Assembly (NCBI GenBank): GCA_964348755.1 | Contig: CAYGDW010000001.1 | Coordinates: forward strand, 1 to 64,000 | Length of the DNA: 64,000 bases | Reading direction: 5' to 3' | Source of the DNA: UBA7960 sp964348755 | GTDB lineage: Bacteria; Bacteroidota; Bacteroidia; Bacteroidales; UBA7960 | Shown: in pieces, positions 52,194-60,480 of the stretch | Layout of the letters: each line of letters opens with the position of its first letter | Position numbering within the stretch: position 1 is the stretch's first letter | Position numbers and translations under genes: made by a program | Notes under the pieces: generated by a model | Database searches by the model: none | The model's input: only the letters and a program-made list of their open reading frames with translations | What the model was told of the DNA's origin: nothing

Positions 52194-52871
52194 TCAGGCC
52201 TCAACCTGCGAGAGCATGCTGTCAAAGTCTTCAAACTTCATTCGGTAGTCCTCCATTGAGCGTCGAATTACTTCTTTTGCTTCCTGGGCAAAATAAGTAT
52301 GGGTAATTTCAACATCGAGTTTGGTGTTGGGGAGGTCTTTATAGGTAAGAAAATAATGCTGCAGCCGCTCAATTACAGGGGCCGGACAATCAGAAAGATC
52401 GCGCATGGCCCCGAAAACGGCATCGTCTTTGAGAACGGCAATTATTTTGTCGTCGGCTTCATTTCTGTCAATAAGGCGGAATCCGCCAATAGGTATGGCT
52501 TCGGCCAAGATGTTACCATGCGAAATTGATTTTTCTGTAAGTATGCAAATGTCGAGCGGGTCGTAATCGCCCTTTATGTCGGTACGTCCGGTTTTTTCAA
52601 TGGCAAATTCGGCCACTTTTTTATGACACAATGTTTGAGGGATAAAGCCATAAAGAGCCGGCAGCACATTGCTGTATTTTTGCGGCCGGTCAATTTTCAG
52701 ATAGCCACTTACCTTATCAACTTCGTATTTGACAGTATCGGTAGTTACCATTTCTACGAAACAGGTAAGCACATCGGGGGCGTTTTTACCTATATCGACC
52801 CCGTGCCAGGGATGCGACTTGTAGCGAAGACCCATAAGCCGGCCAATAGGGTCCATAATGCGGTTTGCCAT
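52194..52871 (-). CDS. ppa: Inorganic pyrophosphatase (family I)
   Basis: Hydrolyses pyrophosphate to phosphate, pulling biosynthetic reactions forward. The 225-residue product carries the family I metal signature in DIKGDYDPLDICIL (DxDPxD-type, about 98-111), KYEVDK and the HPWHGVDIG start. It is longer than the E. coli enzyme because of a C-terminal extension. ATG 52871 is chosen because a -7 match TACATTTG (52894-52901, minus) lies inside the in-frame upstream extension. Confidence 0.94.
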   Translation of the reverse strand: MANRIMDPIGRLMGLRYKSHPWHGVDIGKNAPDVLTCFVEMVTTDTVKYEVDKVSGYLKIDRPQKYSNVLPALYGFIPQTLCHKKVAEFAIEKTGRTDIKGDYDPLDICILTEKSISHGNILAEAIPIGGFRLIDRNEADDKIIAVLKDDAVFGAMRDLSDCPAPVIERLQHYFLTYKDLPNTKLDVEITHTYFAQEAKEVIRRSMEDYRMKFEDFDSMLSQVEA

Positions 52872-52893
52872 AATGTTGTTTTTCGGTTTTTTG

Positions 52894-52901
52894 CAAATGT
52901 A
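52894..52901 (-). promoter_or_regulatory. Candidate -7 element for ppa
   Basis: The minus strand reads TACATTTG. Transcription starting about seven bases downstream would give a short leader to ATG 52871 and would exclude an upstream ATG at 52919. Confidence 0.4.
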
Positions 52902-52953
52902 TTCATTCTTCCCTTGCAAGTAAACCCACCCGGGTTTAATAGTAACTTTTGAT

Positions 52954-54018
52954 TCATTTTTTATTTTGTGGCCGCCGTGTCGAAAAGTTTATCCCGTCAG
53001 GTTCTTTTCCGGCAGCAAAATGGCCAGTTATTTCAAATGTTTTAAGGTTTATTACCGACACCACATCTGAGCGGGTGTTGGCCACGTATGCAAAGTGGTT
53101 GTCGGGCACCACCAGACCAATAGGCACCGAGGTTTCAGCAAAATCGGCAAAATACCTTTCGGGGTCTTCATGGGTTGGAGCCGGAGGGGTCATTTTTATG
53201 TCGGCAAGTTTGGTGCGGGTATGGGTGTCGAACACTGCCACTGTGCCAGACCGGGCATTGCTCACCAAAAACAACTTACCATCGGGCGAAAATCTGGCCC
53301 TGATGGGGAAGTCTTTGCAGGCAATAGTGGCCAGTCTTTCAAGGGTTTTAGCATCGAAAACGGCAATGGTATTTTCGGCCCGGTTTGTAACCCAAACTTC
53401 TTTCCCATCGGGCGAAACGTCAATTCCTTCGGCACCCAGGCCACTATATACCTGATGCAGCAACTTGCCGGATTTCAGGTCAAAAACAGTAACATTTCCG
53501 GTGCGGATACTTGGCACAAAAGCCCTGCTGCCATCAGGTGTGGCTGCCACCATGTGCGAAACATCCTGCCCGGTGTAAAGCGCCTGAAGCACCAGACCCT
53601 TCCCGGCATCGACCACCAGAAGGCTGCGGCTGCTCTCGGCAGTTACCAGCAATTTGCTTGTGCCCCGTAGCCAATGCATACCATGGGGGCGGGTGTGCTC
53701 GCCCAAATCTATGGTGCGTATCAGTTTGGCATTCACCACATCATAAACCGAAAGGGTATTGCCCGGATTTTCGCGGTTACCGTAATTACAAACCACAGCA
53801 ATACGGCCATCGTCGCTCACTTCAACCTCATGAGGCTCTAAACCTGTTGGAAGTATGGCAAGAATTTCGCCGCTAACCCGATCAAGAAAATACACATCAT
53901 TGCCGCTTTTATTGCCAACAATAATTACGCCCGAATGCTCAACAGGTTTCTGTTTTGCCAGCAAGCCGCACGATATTGTAAACAGAGATACTGCAAAAAC
54001 AAAAAACAACCTTTTCAT
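52954..54018 (-). CDS. YncE-like beta-propeller lipoprotein
   Basis: The 354-residue product has a lipoprotein signal (FTISC, Cys17) and about six or seven YVTN-type repeats, each with a D-G-x-x-x-x-V-x-N or PDG kernel (EVSDDGRIAVVCNYG; ATPDGSRAFVPS; VSPDGKEVWVTNR; FSPDGKLFLVSN). This is a quinoprotein-amine-dehydrogenase-like/YncE seven-bladed propeller. Such proteins are mostly scaffolds or metal/DNA-binding and have no visible catalytic residues here. It is a single gene, divergent from ftsX. Confidence 0.85.
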   Translation of the reverse strand: MKRLFFVFAVSLFTISCGLLAKQKPVEHSGVIIVGNKSGNDVYFLDRVSGEILAILPTGLEPHEVEVSDDGRIAVVCNYGNRENPGNTLSVYDVVNAKLIRTIDLGEHTRPHGMHWLRGTSKLLVTAESSRSLLVVDAGKGLVLQALYTGQDVSHMVAATPDGSRAFVPSIRTGNVTVFDLKSGKLLHQVYSGLGAEGIDVSPDGKEVWVTNRAENTIAVFDAKTLERLATIACKDFPIRARFSPDGKLFLVSNARSGTVAVFDTHTRTKLADIKMTPPAPTHEDPERYFADFAETSVPIGLVVPDNHFAYVANTRSDVVSVINLKTFEITGHFAAGKEPDGINFSTRRPQNKK

Positions 54019-54170
54019 TTCGTAAAATTTAAGGAAAACAACCCGGTAAATGTATTGGATTTGTTATGGGTGAATAAAATTAGCACAAAACTGCCAAAGC
54101 TAAAAGAAAAAACAAACCGGCACCTGGGTTAAAGAATTATAAAATGCCCGGGTTGGGGCTTTTTTTTTAT

Positions 54171-54178
54171 TACTTTTG
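54171..54178 (+). promoter_or_regulatory. Candidate -7 element for the ftsX operon
   Basis: TACTTTTG matches the consensus, 19 bases before the ATG at 54198. It argues against an in-frame start at 54144. Confidence 0.48.
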
Positions 54179-54197
54179 CAGGCATAACAAGCACACC

Positions 54198-55079
54198 ATG
54201 GCCAAAAAGGAAGAAGCCATACTGGGCCGAAAGCTAAAAACATCGTATGTTTCTACTGTAATAAGCATAACCCTTGTGCTGTTTGTACTTGGCTTGCTGG
54301 GGCTGGTTATGTTGCATGCCAAAAAAATTTCGGATCATGTAAAGGAAAATCTTGGTTTTTCGGTAATTCTTCATGACAATGCCCTCCCTGCCCAGATTAG
54401 CAACCTGCAAAAAACCCTTGATGTGATGCCTGCCGTAAAAACCACCGAATTTATTTCGAGCGAGCAGGCCGCCGACGTCTTAATGCAAGAGCTTGGTGAA
54501 GACTTTATAAAATTTTTGGGCTACAACCCGCTTTTCCCAAGCATCGATGTAAGGCTTAATGCAAGCTATGCAAATCCTGACAGCCTGGCCCTTTTCGAGG
54601 CTCAGGTTATGAAAAACAGGATAGTTCGCGAGGTTCACTACCAAAAAGACCTGGTTTCGCTCATTAACGACAATGTAAAAAAGATTGGCGCCGGACTGCT
54701 GGTTTTCAGCGGTCTTTTGCTGGCCATTGCCTTTGCACTGATAAACAACACAATACGACTCAGCGTGTTTTCAAAGCGTTTTCTGATTAAGAGTATGCAA
54801 CTTGTAGGAGCCACTCAAGCTTTTATACGCAAACCTTTTGTAGTAATTGGCGTGGTACAGGGGCTTATAGGCGCCTTGCTGGCTATTGTTCTGCTGCTGG
54901 GAGTGCTTTATGTCGGGCAAAGGCAAATACCCGAACTCGCCGGGTTTCAGGATGTAAATATGCTGCTCAGCCTTTTTGTACTGGTAATTTTACTTGGAAT
55001 TATCATTAGCTGGATTTCGACCCACCTGGCCGTGAAAAAATACCTGCGAATAAAAACCGACTACCTGTATTTGTATTAA
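54198..55079 (+). CDS. ftsX: Cell division protein FtsX
   Basis: FtsX is the membrane half of the FtsEX ABC-type complex, which controls septal peptidoglycan hydrolases. The 293-residue product has the family topology. One N-terminal helix (about 21-45) is followed by a periplasmic domain (about 46-165), then three C-terminal helices (about 170-285) containing the FtsX permease-like segment INNTIRLSVFSKRFLIKSMQLVGA split over residues about 188-211. ftsE is not adjacent, as is common in this phylum. It leads the ftsX-DUF3098-uppP-truB-queA-ispD run. Confidence 0.92.
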   Translation: MAKKEEAILGRKLKTSYVSTVISITLVLFVLGLLGLVMLHAKKISDHVKENLGFSVILHDNALPAQISNLQKTLDVMPAVKTTEFISSEQAADVLMQELGEDFIKFLGYNPLFPSIDVRLNASYANPDSLALFEAQVMKNRIVREVHYQKDLVSLINDNVKKIGAGLLVFSGLLLAIAFALINNTIRLSVFSKRFLIKSMQLVGATQAFIRKPFVVIGVVQGLIGALLAIVLLLGVLYVGQRQIPELAGFQDVNMLLSLFVLVILLGIIISWISTHLAVKKYLRIKTDYLYLY

Positions 55080-55090
55080 TTTTTTGAAAA

Positions 55091-55402
55091 ATGCTGGCTA
55101 TGCAGAAAAAAAAACAAGAACAAACAAATAACCCTATGAGCAAAACCAAACCTGAACGCGTGCTGCTATTCGACCGCAGCAAGTACACCATAATGATTGT
55201 GGGCTTGCTTGTAGTTGCATTAGGTTTTTTATTAATGATAGGCGGTGGCAGCGACGACCCCAATGTTTTCAGCCACGACTTGTTTAGTTTCCGCCGTATT
55301 ACACTGGCGCCATTTCTGGTGTTGGCGGGCTTCGGCATACAAATTTATGCCATTATGAAAAAAACCAGCAACCAGCCCGATAGCAAAGGCCTAAAAAAGT
55401 AA
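55091..55402 (+). CDS. DUF3098 membrane protein
   Basis: This 103-residue protein has two hydrophobic segments (about 34-53 and 73-91) joined by an acidic loop with GGGSDDPNVFSHDLFSFRR (about 54-72). DUF3098 is a Bacteroidota-specific family of unknown function, always found near ftsX and uppP, so a role in envelope or division is inferred from context. An internal ATG at 55136 gives an 88-residue alternative. Confidence 0.83.
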   Translation: MLAMQKKKQEQTNNPMSKTKPERVLLFDRSKYTIMIVGLLVVALGFLLMIGGGSDDPNVFSHDLFSFRRITLAPFLVLAGFGIQIYAIMKKTSNQPDSKGLKK

Positions 55403-55421
55403 TTACCAAAAATAATTTTTC

Positions 55422-56216
55422 ATGACTTGGATTGAAGCCCTGGTGCTGGGTGTGTTGCAGGGTCTTACTGAGTTTTTGCCAGTAAGCAGCAGCGGTCATC
55501 TCGAGTTGGGCGGTGCCCTTTTCGGAATGCAGGACTCCGCTGCTTTTTTTACTTTCAACATCATGGTGCATGGAGCCACTTTCATGAGCGTGGTGGTTGT
55601 TTTTTGGAAAGACATTATAGGGTTGATTGCAAACTTTTTCAGCTTCAGATGGAATGCCGAAACCCGCTTTTCACTTTTATTGATGGCCTCAGCCATTCCT
55701 GTTGGCATAGTGGGCCTGCTCTTCGAGGAGCAGGTGCAAAGCCTTTTTGAAGGTCGAATTGTGCTGGTGGGGTTTATGTTGCTGGTTACGGCGGTTTTGC
55801 TTTTTCTTACCCGCTTTGCCCCAAAAAACAACAAAGAAATTGACCTTAAAAGCGCATTGCTAATTGGCCTGGCCCAAACGGTGGCAGTATTGCCAGGCAT
55901 AAGCCGTAGTGGTGCAACCATTAGCACCGCCTTGTATCTGGGCATTGAACGCAGCAAAGCAATCAGGTTTTCATTTTTAATGGTACTTATTCCGATTTTT
56001 GGAGCCAACTTTTTGAAAATCATAAAAATGTCGGATCAGGCAGCCATTGCACCCGTTGACACCACACCCCTTATTATTGGCGCCCTGGCAGCATTTGCGG
56101 CAGGGCTGGCTGCCTGCAAATGGATGCTTGCTATTGTAAGAAAAGGGAACATTGCCTGGTTTTCAGTTTACTGCATTGTTGTTGGCCTTATAGCAATATT
56201 TACTGGCCTTTTCTGA
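55422..56216 (+). CDS. uppP: Undecaprenyl-diphosphatase
   Basis: UppP (BacA) recycles undecaprenyl pyrophosphate to the monophosphate used as lipid carrier in peptidoglycan and O-antigen synthesis. The 264-residue polytopic product has both signature motifs: QGLTEFLPVSSSGHLEL (about 14-30) with the catalytic Glu and Ser, and PGISRSGATIS (about 159-169) with the catalytic Arg. About seven or eight helices. It is 19 bases after the DUF3098 gene and ten bases before truB. Confidence 0.96.
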   Translation: MTWIEALVLGVLQGLTEFLPVSSSGHLELGGALFGMQDSAAFFTFNIMVHGATFMSVVVVFWKDIIGLIANFFSFRWNAETRFSLLLMASAIPVGIVGLLFEEQVQSLFEGRIVLVGFMLLVTAVLLFLTRFAPKNNKEIDLKSALLIGLAQTVAVLPGISRSGATISTALYLGIERSKAIRFSFLMVLIPIFGANFLKIIKMSDQAAIAPVDTTPLIIGALAAFAAGLAACKWMLAIVRKGNIAWFSVYCIVVGLIAIFTGLF

Positions 56217-56226
56217 TTTAGGTGTT

Positions 56227-56940
56227 ATGGATAAAGACCAATTGGTGCAATCATTTTTACAAGGCGCAGTACTCAGTTTCGACAAACCCCTTGGCTGGTC
56301 TTCCTTTGATGTGGTAAACAAAGTGCGTTCGATGGCGCGTTATGTGCTTGGCATTAAAATGCTCAGAACCGGCCATGCCGGCACGCTCGACCCCCTGGCT
56401 ACCGGGCTGTTGATTATATGCACCGGCAAGCAAACCAAAAACATAGAAGGTTTTCAGGATATGGAAAAAGAATACACCGGTACCTTCACCCTGGGCCAAA
56501 CCACCCCTTCGTTCGATCTGGAAACAAAACCCGATGCCATATTCCCTACCAGCCATATTACGTTTGAAATGGCCGTGGCTGCCGCCGAAAAACTTTCAGG
56601 ACCTCAAAACCAGATACCCCCCCTTTATTCTGCAAAAAAAATTGATGGAGAAAGGGCTTACGAATATGCCCGCCGGGGCGAACATACCGAGCTTAAATCC
56701 AGAAAAGTAGTTATCAGCCAGTTTGAGATTACCCGCTTTGAATTGCCCGAAGCCGATTTCAGGGTGGTGTGCAGCAAAGGCACTTATGTACGATCGCTTG
56801 CACGCGATTTTGGTAGCGAACTTCACTCGGGTGCACACCTCAAAAGCCTGCGTAGAACCCGGATAGGCAACTACTGCGCAACAGATGCATGGACCATTGA
56901 TAATTTTGAAAAGCACCTTAGAAATATTGTTGGTCATTGA
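56227..56940 (+). CDS. truB: tRNA pseudouridine-55 synthase
   Basis: TruB forms pseudouridine 55 in the T-loop of tRNAs. The 237-residue product has the catalytic-aspartate motif GHAGTLDPLATGLL (about 46-59; Asp in TLDP), the VxKP-like opening SFDKPLGWSS, IPPLYSAKKIDGERAYEYAR, and GTYVRSLARD. It ends before the PUA domain found in larger versions, as is common in this phylum. It is ten bases after uppP. Confidence 0.96.
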   Translation: MDKDQLVQSFLQGAVLSFDKPLGWSSFDVVNKVRSMARYVLGIKMLRTGHAGTLDPLATGLLIICTGKQTKNIEGFQDMEKEYTGTFTLGQTTPSFDLETKPDAIFPTSHITFEMAVAAAEKLSGPQNQIPPLYSAKKIDGERAYEYARRGEHTELKSRKVVISQFEITRFELPEADFRVVCSKGTYVRSLARDFGSELHSGAHLKSLRRTRIGNYCATDAWTIDNFEKHLRNIVGH

Positions 56941-56971
56941 AAGTGGTTTGACAATTATTTATAAAAAGGTA

Positions 56972-57002
56972 TTGACAAGGCCTTTTTGAAGTATTATCTT
57001 TG
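56972..57002 (+). promoter_or_regulatory. Promoter of queA
   Basis: TTG at 56972-56974 and TATCTTTG at 56995-57002, with a 20-base spacer, form a textbook Bacteroidota promoter 96 bases before the queA ATG. It shows that queA-ispD can be transcribed separately from uppP-truB. Confidence 0.78.
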
Positions 57003-57097
57003 CACTCCTTTCTCAAAATCAATGCAAAGCATATAATATCAACCATTAACCTGCAATTATCCTGGTAACCAGGATTTGTTGCACTTAATTTTTTTCT

Positions 57098-58147
57098 ATG
57101 AAGCTATCAGATTTCAAATACAACCTTCCTGCTGAGCTAATTGCTGAGCGGCCTACCCCCAATCGCGATGAGTCGCGCCTTATGGTTGTACATCGGGCCA
57201 CTCAGGAAATTGAGCACAAAACCTTTAAAGATGTTTTAAACTACTTTGAAGATGGCGATGTTATGGTAGTAAACAACACCAAGGTGTTTCCGGCCCGCCT
57301 CTATGGCACCAAAGAAAAGACTGGCGCCCAGATTGAGGTTTTTTTGTTGCGCGAGCTCAACCGCGAAGCCCGGCTGTGGGATGTTTTGGTTGATCCCGCC
57401 CGCAAAATACGCATTGGCAACAAATTATATTTTGGAAACGACGACAACCTGGTAGCCGAAGTAATTGATAATACCACTTCGCGCGGCCGGACACTCCGGT
57501 TTCTTTTTGATGGCACTTACGAGGAATTCAAAAGCACTATTGAATCGCTTGGCGAAACCCCGCTACCCCGCCTTATCAAACGACCCGTTGAACCCGAAGA
57601 CCGCGAACGCTACCAAACCGTTTTTGCCAAGCGCGAAGGCGCTGTGGCAGCACCCACAGCCGGAATGCATTTCAGCCGCCAGCTTATTAAAAGAATGGAG
57701 CTTAAAGGGGTTGAATTTACAGAAATTACCCTCCACGCTGGCCTTGGCAATTTTCGCAGCGTAGATGTTGAAGACCTGAGCAAGCACAAAACAGACAGCG
57801 AAGAATTTCATATTGAAGAAAAAGCCACCAGAATTATAAATGCTGCAAAAGAAAAAGAAAAAAGGATTTGCGCAGTTGGTACCACCACCATGCGCGCCCT
57901 CGAGTCTTCGGTGTCAATTTCTGGTATGGTAAAACCCTATGAAGGCTGGACAAACAAATTTATTTACCCTCCATACGACTTCAGCGTGGCCAATGCCATG
58001 ATTTCAAACCTTCACCTGCCCCAGTCAACACTAATGATGATGGTATCGGCATTTTCAGGTTTTGACCTGCTTATGAAAGCCTATAAAACCGCAGTGAAAG
58101 AAAAATACCGTTTCTTTACTTATGGCGATGCTATGCTGATTTTGTAA
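57098..58147 (+). CDS. queA: S-adenosylmethionine:tRNA ribosyltransferase-isomerase
   Basis: QueA transfers the ribosyl part of SAM to preQ1 in tRNA, making epoxyqueuosine. The 349-residue product has the family start LSDFKYNLPAELIAERP (about 2-18), DGDVMVVNNTKVFPARLYG (about 49-67), AAPTAGMHFS (about 184-193) and HLPQSTLMMMVSAF (about 306-319). The other queuosine enzymes are not in the window. It follows its own promoter and is 11 bases before ispD. Confidence 0.97.
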   Translation: MKLSDFKYNLPAELIAERPTPNRDESRLMVVHRATQEIEHKTFKDVLNYFEDGDVMVVNNTKVFPARLYGTKEKTGAQIEVFLLRELNREARLWDVLVDPARKIRIGNKLYFGNDDNLVAEVIDNTTSRGRTLRFLFDGTYEEFKSTIESLGETPLPRLIKRPVEPEDRERYQTVFAKREGAVAAPTAGMHFSRQLIKRMELKGVEFTEITLHAGLGNFRSVDVEDLSKHKTDSEEFHIEEKATRIINAAKEKEKRICAVGTTTMRALESSVSISGMVKPYEGWTNKFIYPPYDFSVANAMISNLHLPQSTLMMMVSAFSGFDLLMKAYKTAVKEKYRFFTYGDAMLIL

Positions 58148-58158
58148 AACCCACCCCA

Positions 58159-58818
58159 ATGCTTAGGTATGTGCTACTTACGGCCGGCGGTTCTGGCGCC
58201 CGAATGAAGTCAGAGTTGCCCAAGCAGTTTCTCGAAATTGCTGGCAAACCATTGCTTATGCACACATTCGAGGCTTTTATAAAATTTAGTCCCGACTTCG
58301 AGTTTGTATTGGTATTGCCCGAAAGACACGTTGACTACTGGAGGCAAATTTGCCAGAAGCATAAATTTGGGCAACCCCATCAGATTGCCCACGGTGGCCC
58401 TGCACGCTTTCATTCGGTAAAGAGTGGCCTAAAGCTGGTGCCCAACCACTCGCTGGTAGCCATTCACGATGCCATAAGGCCATTGGTTTCGGCAAGCACA
58501 ATAGAGCAAGTGTTTTATTATGCCGAAAAATTCGGAAATGCCATTCCTGTGGTACCAGCCACAGAGTCGTTGCGCACTATTGATAACGCCTTTAGCCAGC
58601 CGCTTTCGCGCGAAAAGGTGCGAATAGTGCAAACGCCTCAATGCTTCAGGGCCAGCCTGATTAAAAAAGCATATAACCGTAATTACAAAGAGGAATTTAC
58701 CGACGATGCCTCGCTGCTTCAGGCCGATGGCCACCGCATTTATCTAACAGAAGGAAACCCCGAAAATATAAAGATAACAAGCCCGTCCGACCTGAAAATT
58801 GCAGCAGCCCTGCTTTAA
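58159..58818 (+). CDS. ispD: 2-C-methyl-D-erythritol 4-phosphate cytidylyltransferase
   Basis: IspD makes CDP-methylerythritol in the non-mevalonate isoprenoid pathway. The 219-residue product has the nucleotide-binding LTAGGSGARMKSELPKQFL (about 7-25), AIHDAIRPLVS (about 100-110), and FTDDASLLQ (about 180-188). The upstream SAM-dependent modification gene queA is probably co-transcribed. It converges on miaB with a four-base TTAA overlap. Confidence 0.94.
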   Translation: MLRYVLLTAGGSGARMKSELPKQFLEIAGKPLLMHTFEAFIKFSPDFEFVLVLPERHVDYWRQICQKHKFGQPHQIAHGGPARFHSVKSGLKLVPNHSLVAIHDAIRPLVSASTIEQVFYYAEKFGNAIPVVPATESLRTIDNAFSQPLSREKVRIVQTPQCFRASLIKKAYNRNYKEEFTDDASLLQADGHRIYLTEGNPENIKITSPSDLKIAAALL

Positions 58819-60152
58819 ATTCCTTCGCCAAGCAAAGTGGCGGGGGTGCAAGAACTTATCTTTACCATTACATAATCGCCTGGCTTATATCCCTTATCGG
58901 GAAAAACCACAACCTTGTTGCGGCTGTTGCGGCCCGAAACAAATTCGGGCGACCGCTTTGAGGGGCCTTCAACCAAAACCTCTGCCACCGAGCCAACATC
59001 ATTTTTGTTGCTTTTCAGCGAAAGCTTTTGCTGAAGTTTAATAATTTCCTGCAGGCGAGCCGACTTTACCTCTTCAGGTATATCGTCTTTTAATTTCTTT
59101 GCGGCCAAAGTGCCTTCTCTTTCGGAGTATTTAAACATATAGGCAAAATCAAAAGCTGCCCATTCGAGCATTTCGAGGGTTTCGCGGTGCTCCAATGGGG
59201 TTTCGCCACAAAAGCCGGCAATAATATCGGTAGATACAGCACAACCAGGAATGATTCTCCTTATGGCTTCAATTCGGTTTTGGTAATCCTGGCGCGTGTA
59301 TTTGCGATTCATACGACCAAGCACTGCCGTGCTGCCAGACTGCATAGGCAAATGAATAGAATTGCATATATTGGGGTATTGGGCAATGATTGAAAGTAGT
59401 TTGTCCGACATGTCTTTGGGGTGCGAGGTGGCAAACCTAACCCGAAGCAACGGACTAACCCGGGCCACTATCTCTATCAATTCAGGAAAACCCGTTGCCG
59501 TAAGGTTGTCTTCATTTTCCCAGCGATAGGAGTTAACGTTTTGCCCCAGCAGTGTAACCTCACGGTAACCCCTGTCGAAGAGTTCGCGGCATTCACTGAT
59601 AATGGTCTGCGGATGGCGGCTGCGCTCCTTGCCCCGAGTAAAAGGAACTACGCAATATGAGCAAAAATTTTCGCACCCGCGCATAATCGAGATAAAGGCC
59701 GACACCCCATTTGAGGCATATCTTACAGGCGTAATGTCGGCATAGGTTTCGTCGGCCGAAAGTATAATGTTTATGGCCTTTTGACCGCTTTCGGCATTGA
59801 GCATAAGTTGCGGCAGGTCGCGATAAGCATCGGGGCCCACCACCATATCAATGCGCATGCCCAACTCTTTCTCCTCGAGCAAAGAGCTTTTTAAACGCTC
59901 GGCCATACAACCAAGCACCCCGATAATAAGCCCTGGCTTCTTTTTACGCAAATGTTGAAGCAGCCTGAGGCGGTTCATAACTTTCTGCTCGGCATTGTCG
60001 CGTATGGAGCAGGTGTTCAGAAAGATTACATCGGCCTGATTGAGGTCTTCTGTAGTTTGGTATTGATTGCTGGTCATGACCGATGCCACAATCTCACTGT
60101 CTGAGAAGTTCATTTGGCATCCAAAGGTCTCGATATATAGTTTCTTGCTCAC
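58815..60152 (-). CDS. miaB: tRNA-2-methylthio-N6-dimethylallyladenosine synthase
   Basis: MiaB is a radical-SAM methylthiotransferase acting on i6A37 of tRNA. The 445-residue product has the N-terminal UPF0004 domain with three cluster cysteines (FGCQMN, about 9-14; NTCSIR, about 46-51; GCMAER, about 80-85). The radical-SAM motif CENFCSYC (about 155-162) and a C-terminal TRAM domain follow (about 380-445). All six cluster cysteines are present. It has a well-formed promoter and is divergent from topA. Confidence 0.96.
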   Translation of the reverse strand: MSKKLYIETFGCQMNFSDSEIVASVMTSNQYQTTEDLNQADVIFLNTCSIRDNAEQKVMNRLRLLQHLRKKKPGLIIGVLGCMAERLKSSLLEEKELGMRIDMVVGPDAYRDLPQLMLNAESGQKAINIILSADETYADITPVRYASNGVSAFISIMRGCENFCSYCVVPFTRGKERSRHPQTIISECRELFDRGYREVTLLGQNVNSYRWENEDNLTATGFPELIEIVARVSPLLRVRFATSHPKDMSDKLLSIIAQYPNICNSIHLPMQSGSTAVLGRMNRKYTRQDYQNRIEAIRRIIPGCAVSTDIIAGFCGETPLEHRETLEMLEWAAFDFAYMFKYSEREGTLAAKKLKDDIPEEVKSARLQEIIKLQQKLSLKSNKNDVGSVAEVLVEGPSKRSPEFVSGRNSRNKVVVFPDKGYKPGDYVMVKISSCTPATLLGEGI

Positions 60153-60200
60153 GCTTTGATATTCAGGGTTTTAAACGGAAAGTAAAAATCATTGGAATTG

Positions 60201-60231
60201 CAAAATTACTCAATATCGGTATTGACTCCAA
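60201..60231 (-). promoter_or_regulatory. Promoter of miaB
   Basis: On the minus strand a -7 TAATTTTG (60201-60208) and -33 TTG (60229-60231) lie 20 bases apart, 49 bases before the miaB ATG. Confidence 0.65.
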
Positions 60232-60453
60232 TTAAAAATCAATGTCAGGGGCTTGAAAACCCGTTGGTTTTTGTTTTCTTTGCAAAATTTTCTGAGATAA
60301 TTAAACCAAAGCACCCATTTCCATATTTTAAATAATAATAACACAACAGAAAAAACCCGAAAAACCCCAACCAGGCCTTTGATTGGCAGTAATCCGGTTA
60401 TTGATTGGTGAAGCAATTTGACAGGGTTTTTTCATTATTTATATTTGTTTTAT

Positions 60454-60461
60454 TACTTTTG
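60454..60461 (+). promoter_or_regulatory. Candidate -7 element for topA
   Basis: TACTTTTG matches the consensus, 19 bases before the ATG at 60481, which favours that start over a TTG at 60418. Confidence 0.48.
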
Positions 60462-60480
60462 GGCGCGAAAAACCAAACCA

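Larger units (their letters stand above)
60153..60480. other. Intergenic region between divergent miaB and topA
   Basis: This 328-base AT-rich region contains the miaB promoter near its left end and the topA -7 candidate at its right end. A 68-codon frame inside it (60210-60416, minus) shows no protein character. Confidence 0.55.
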
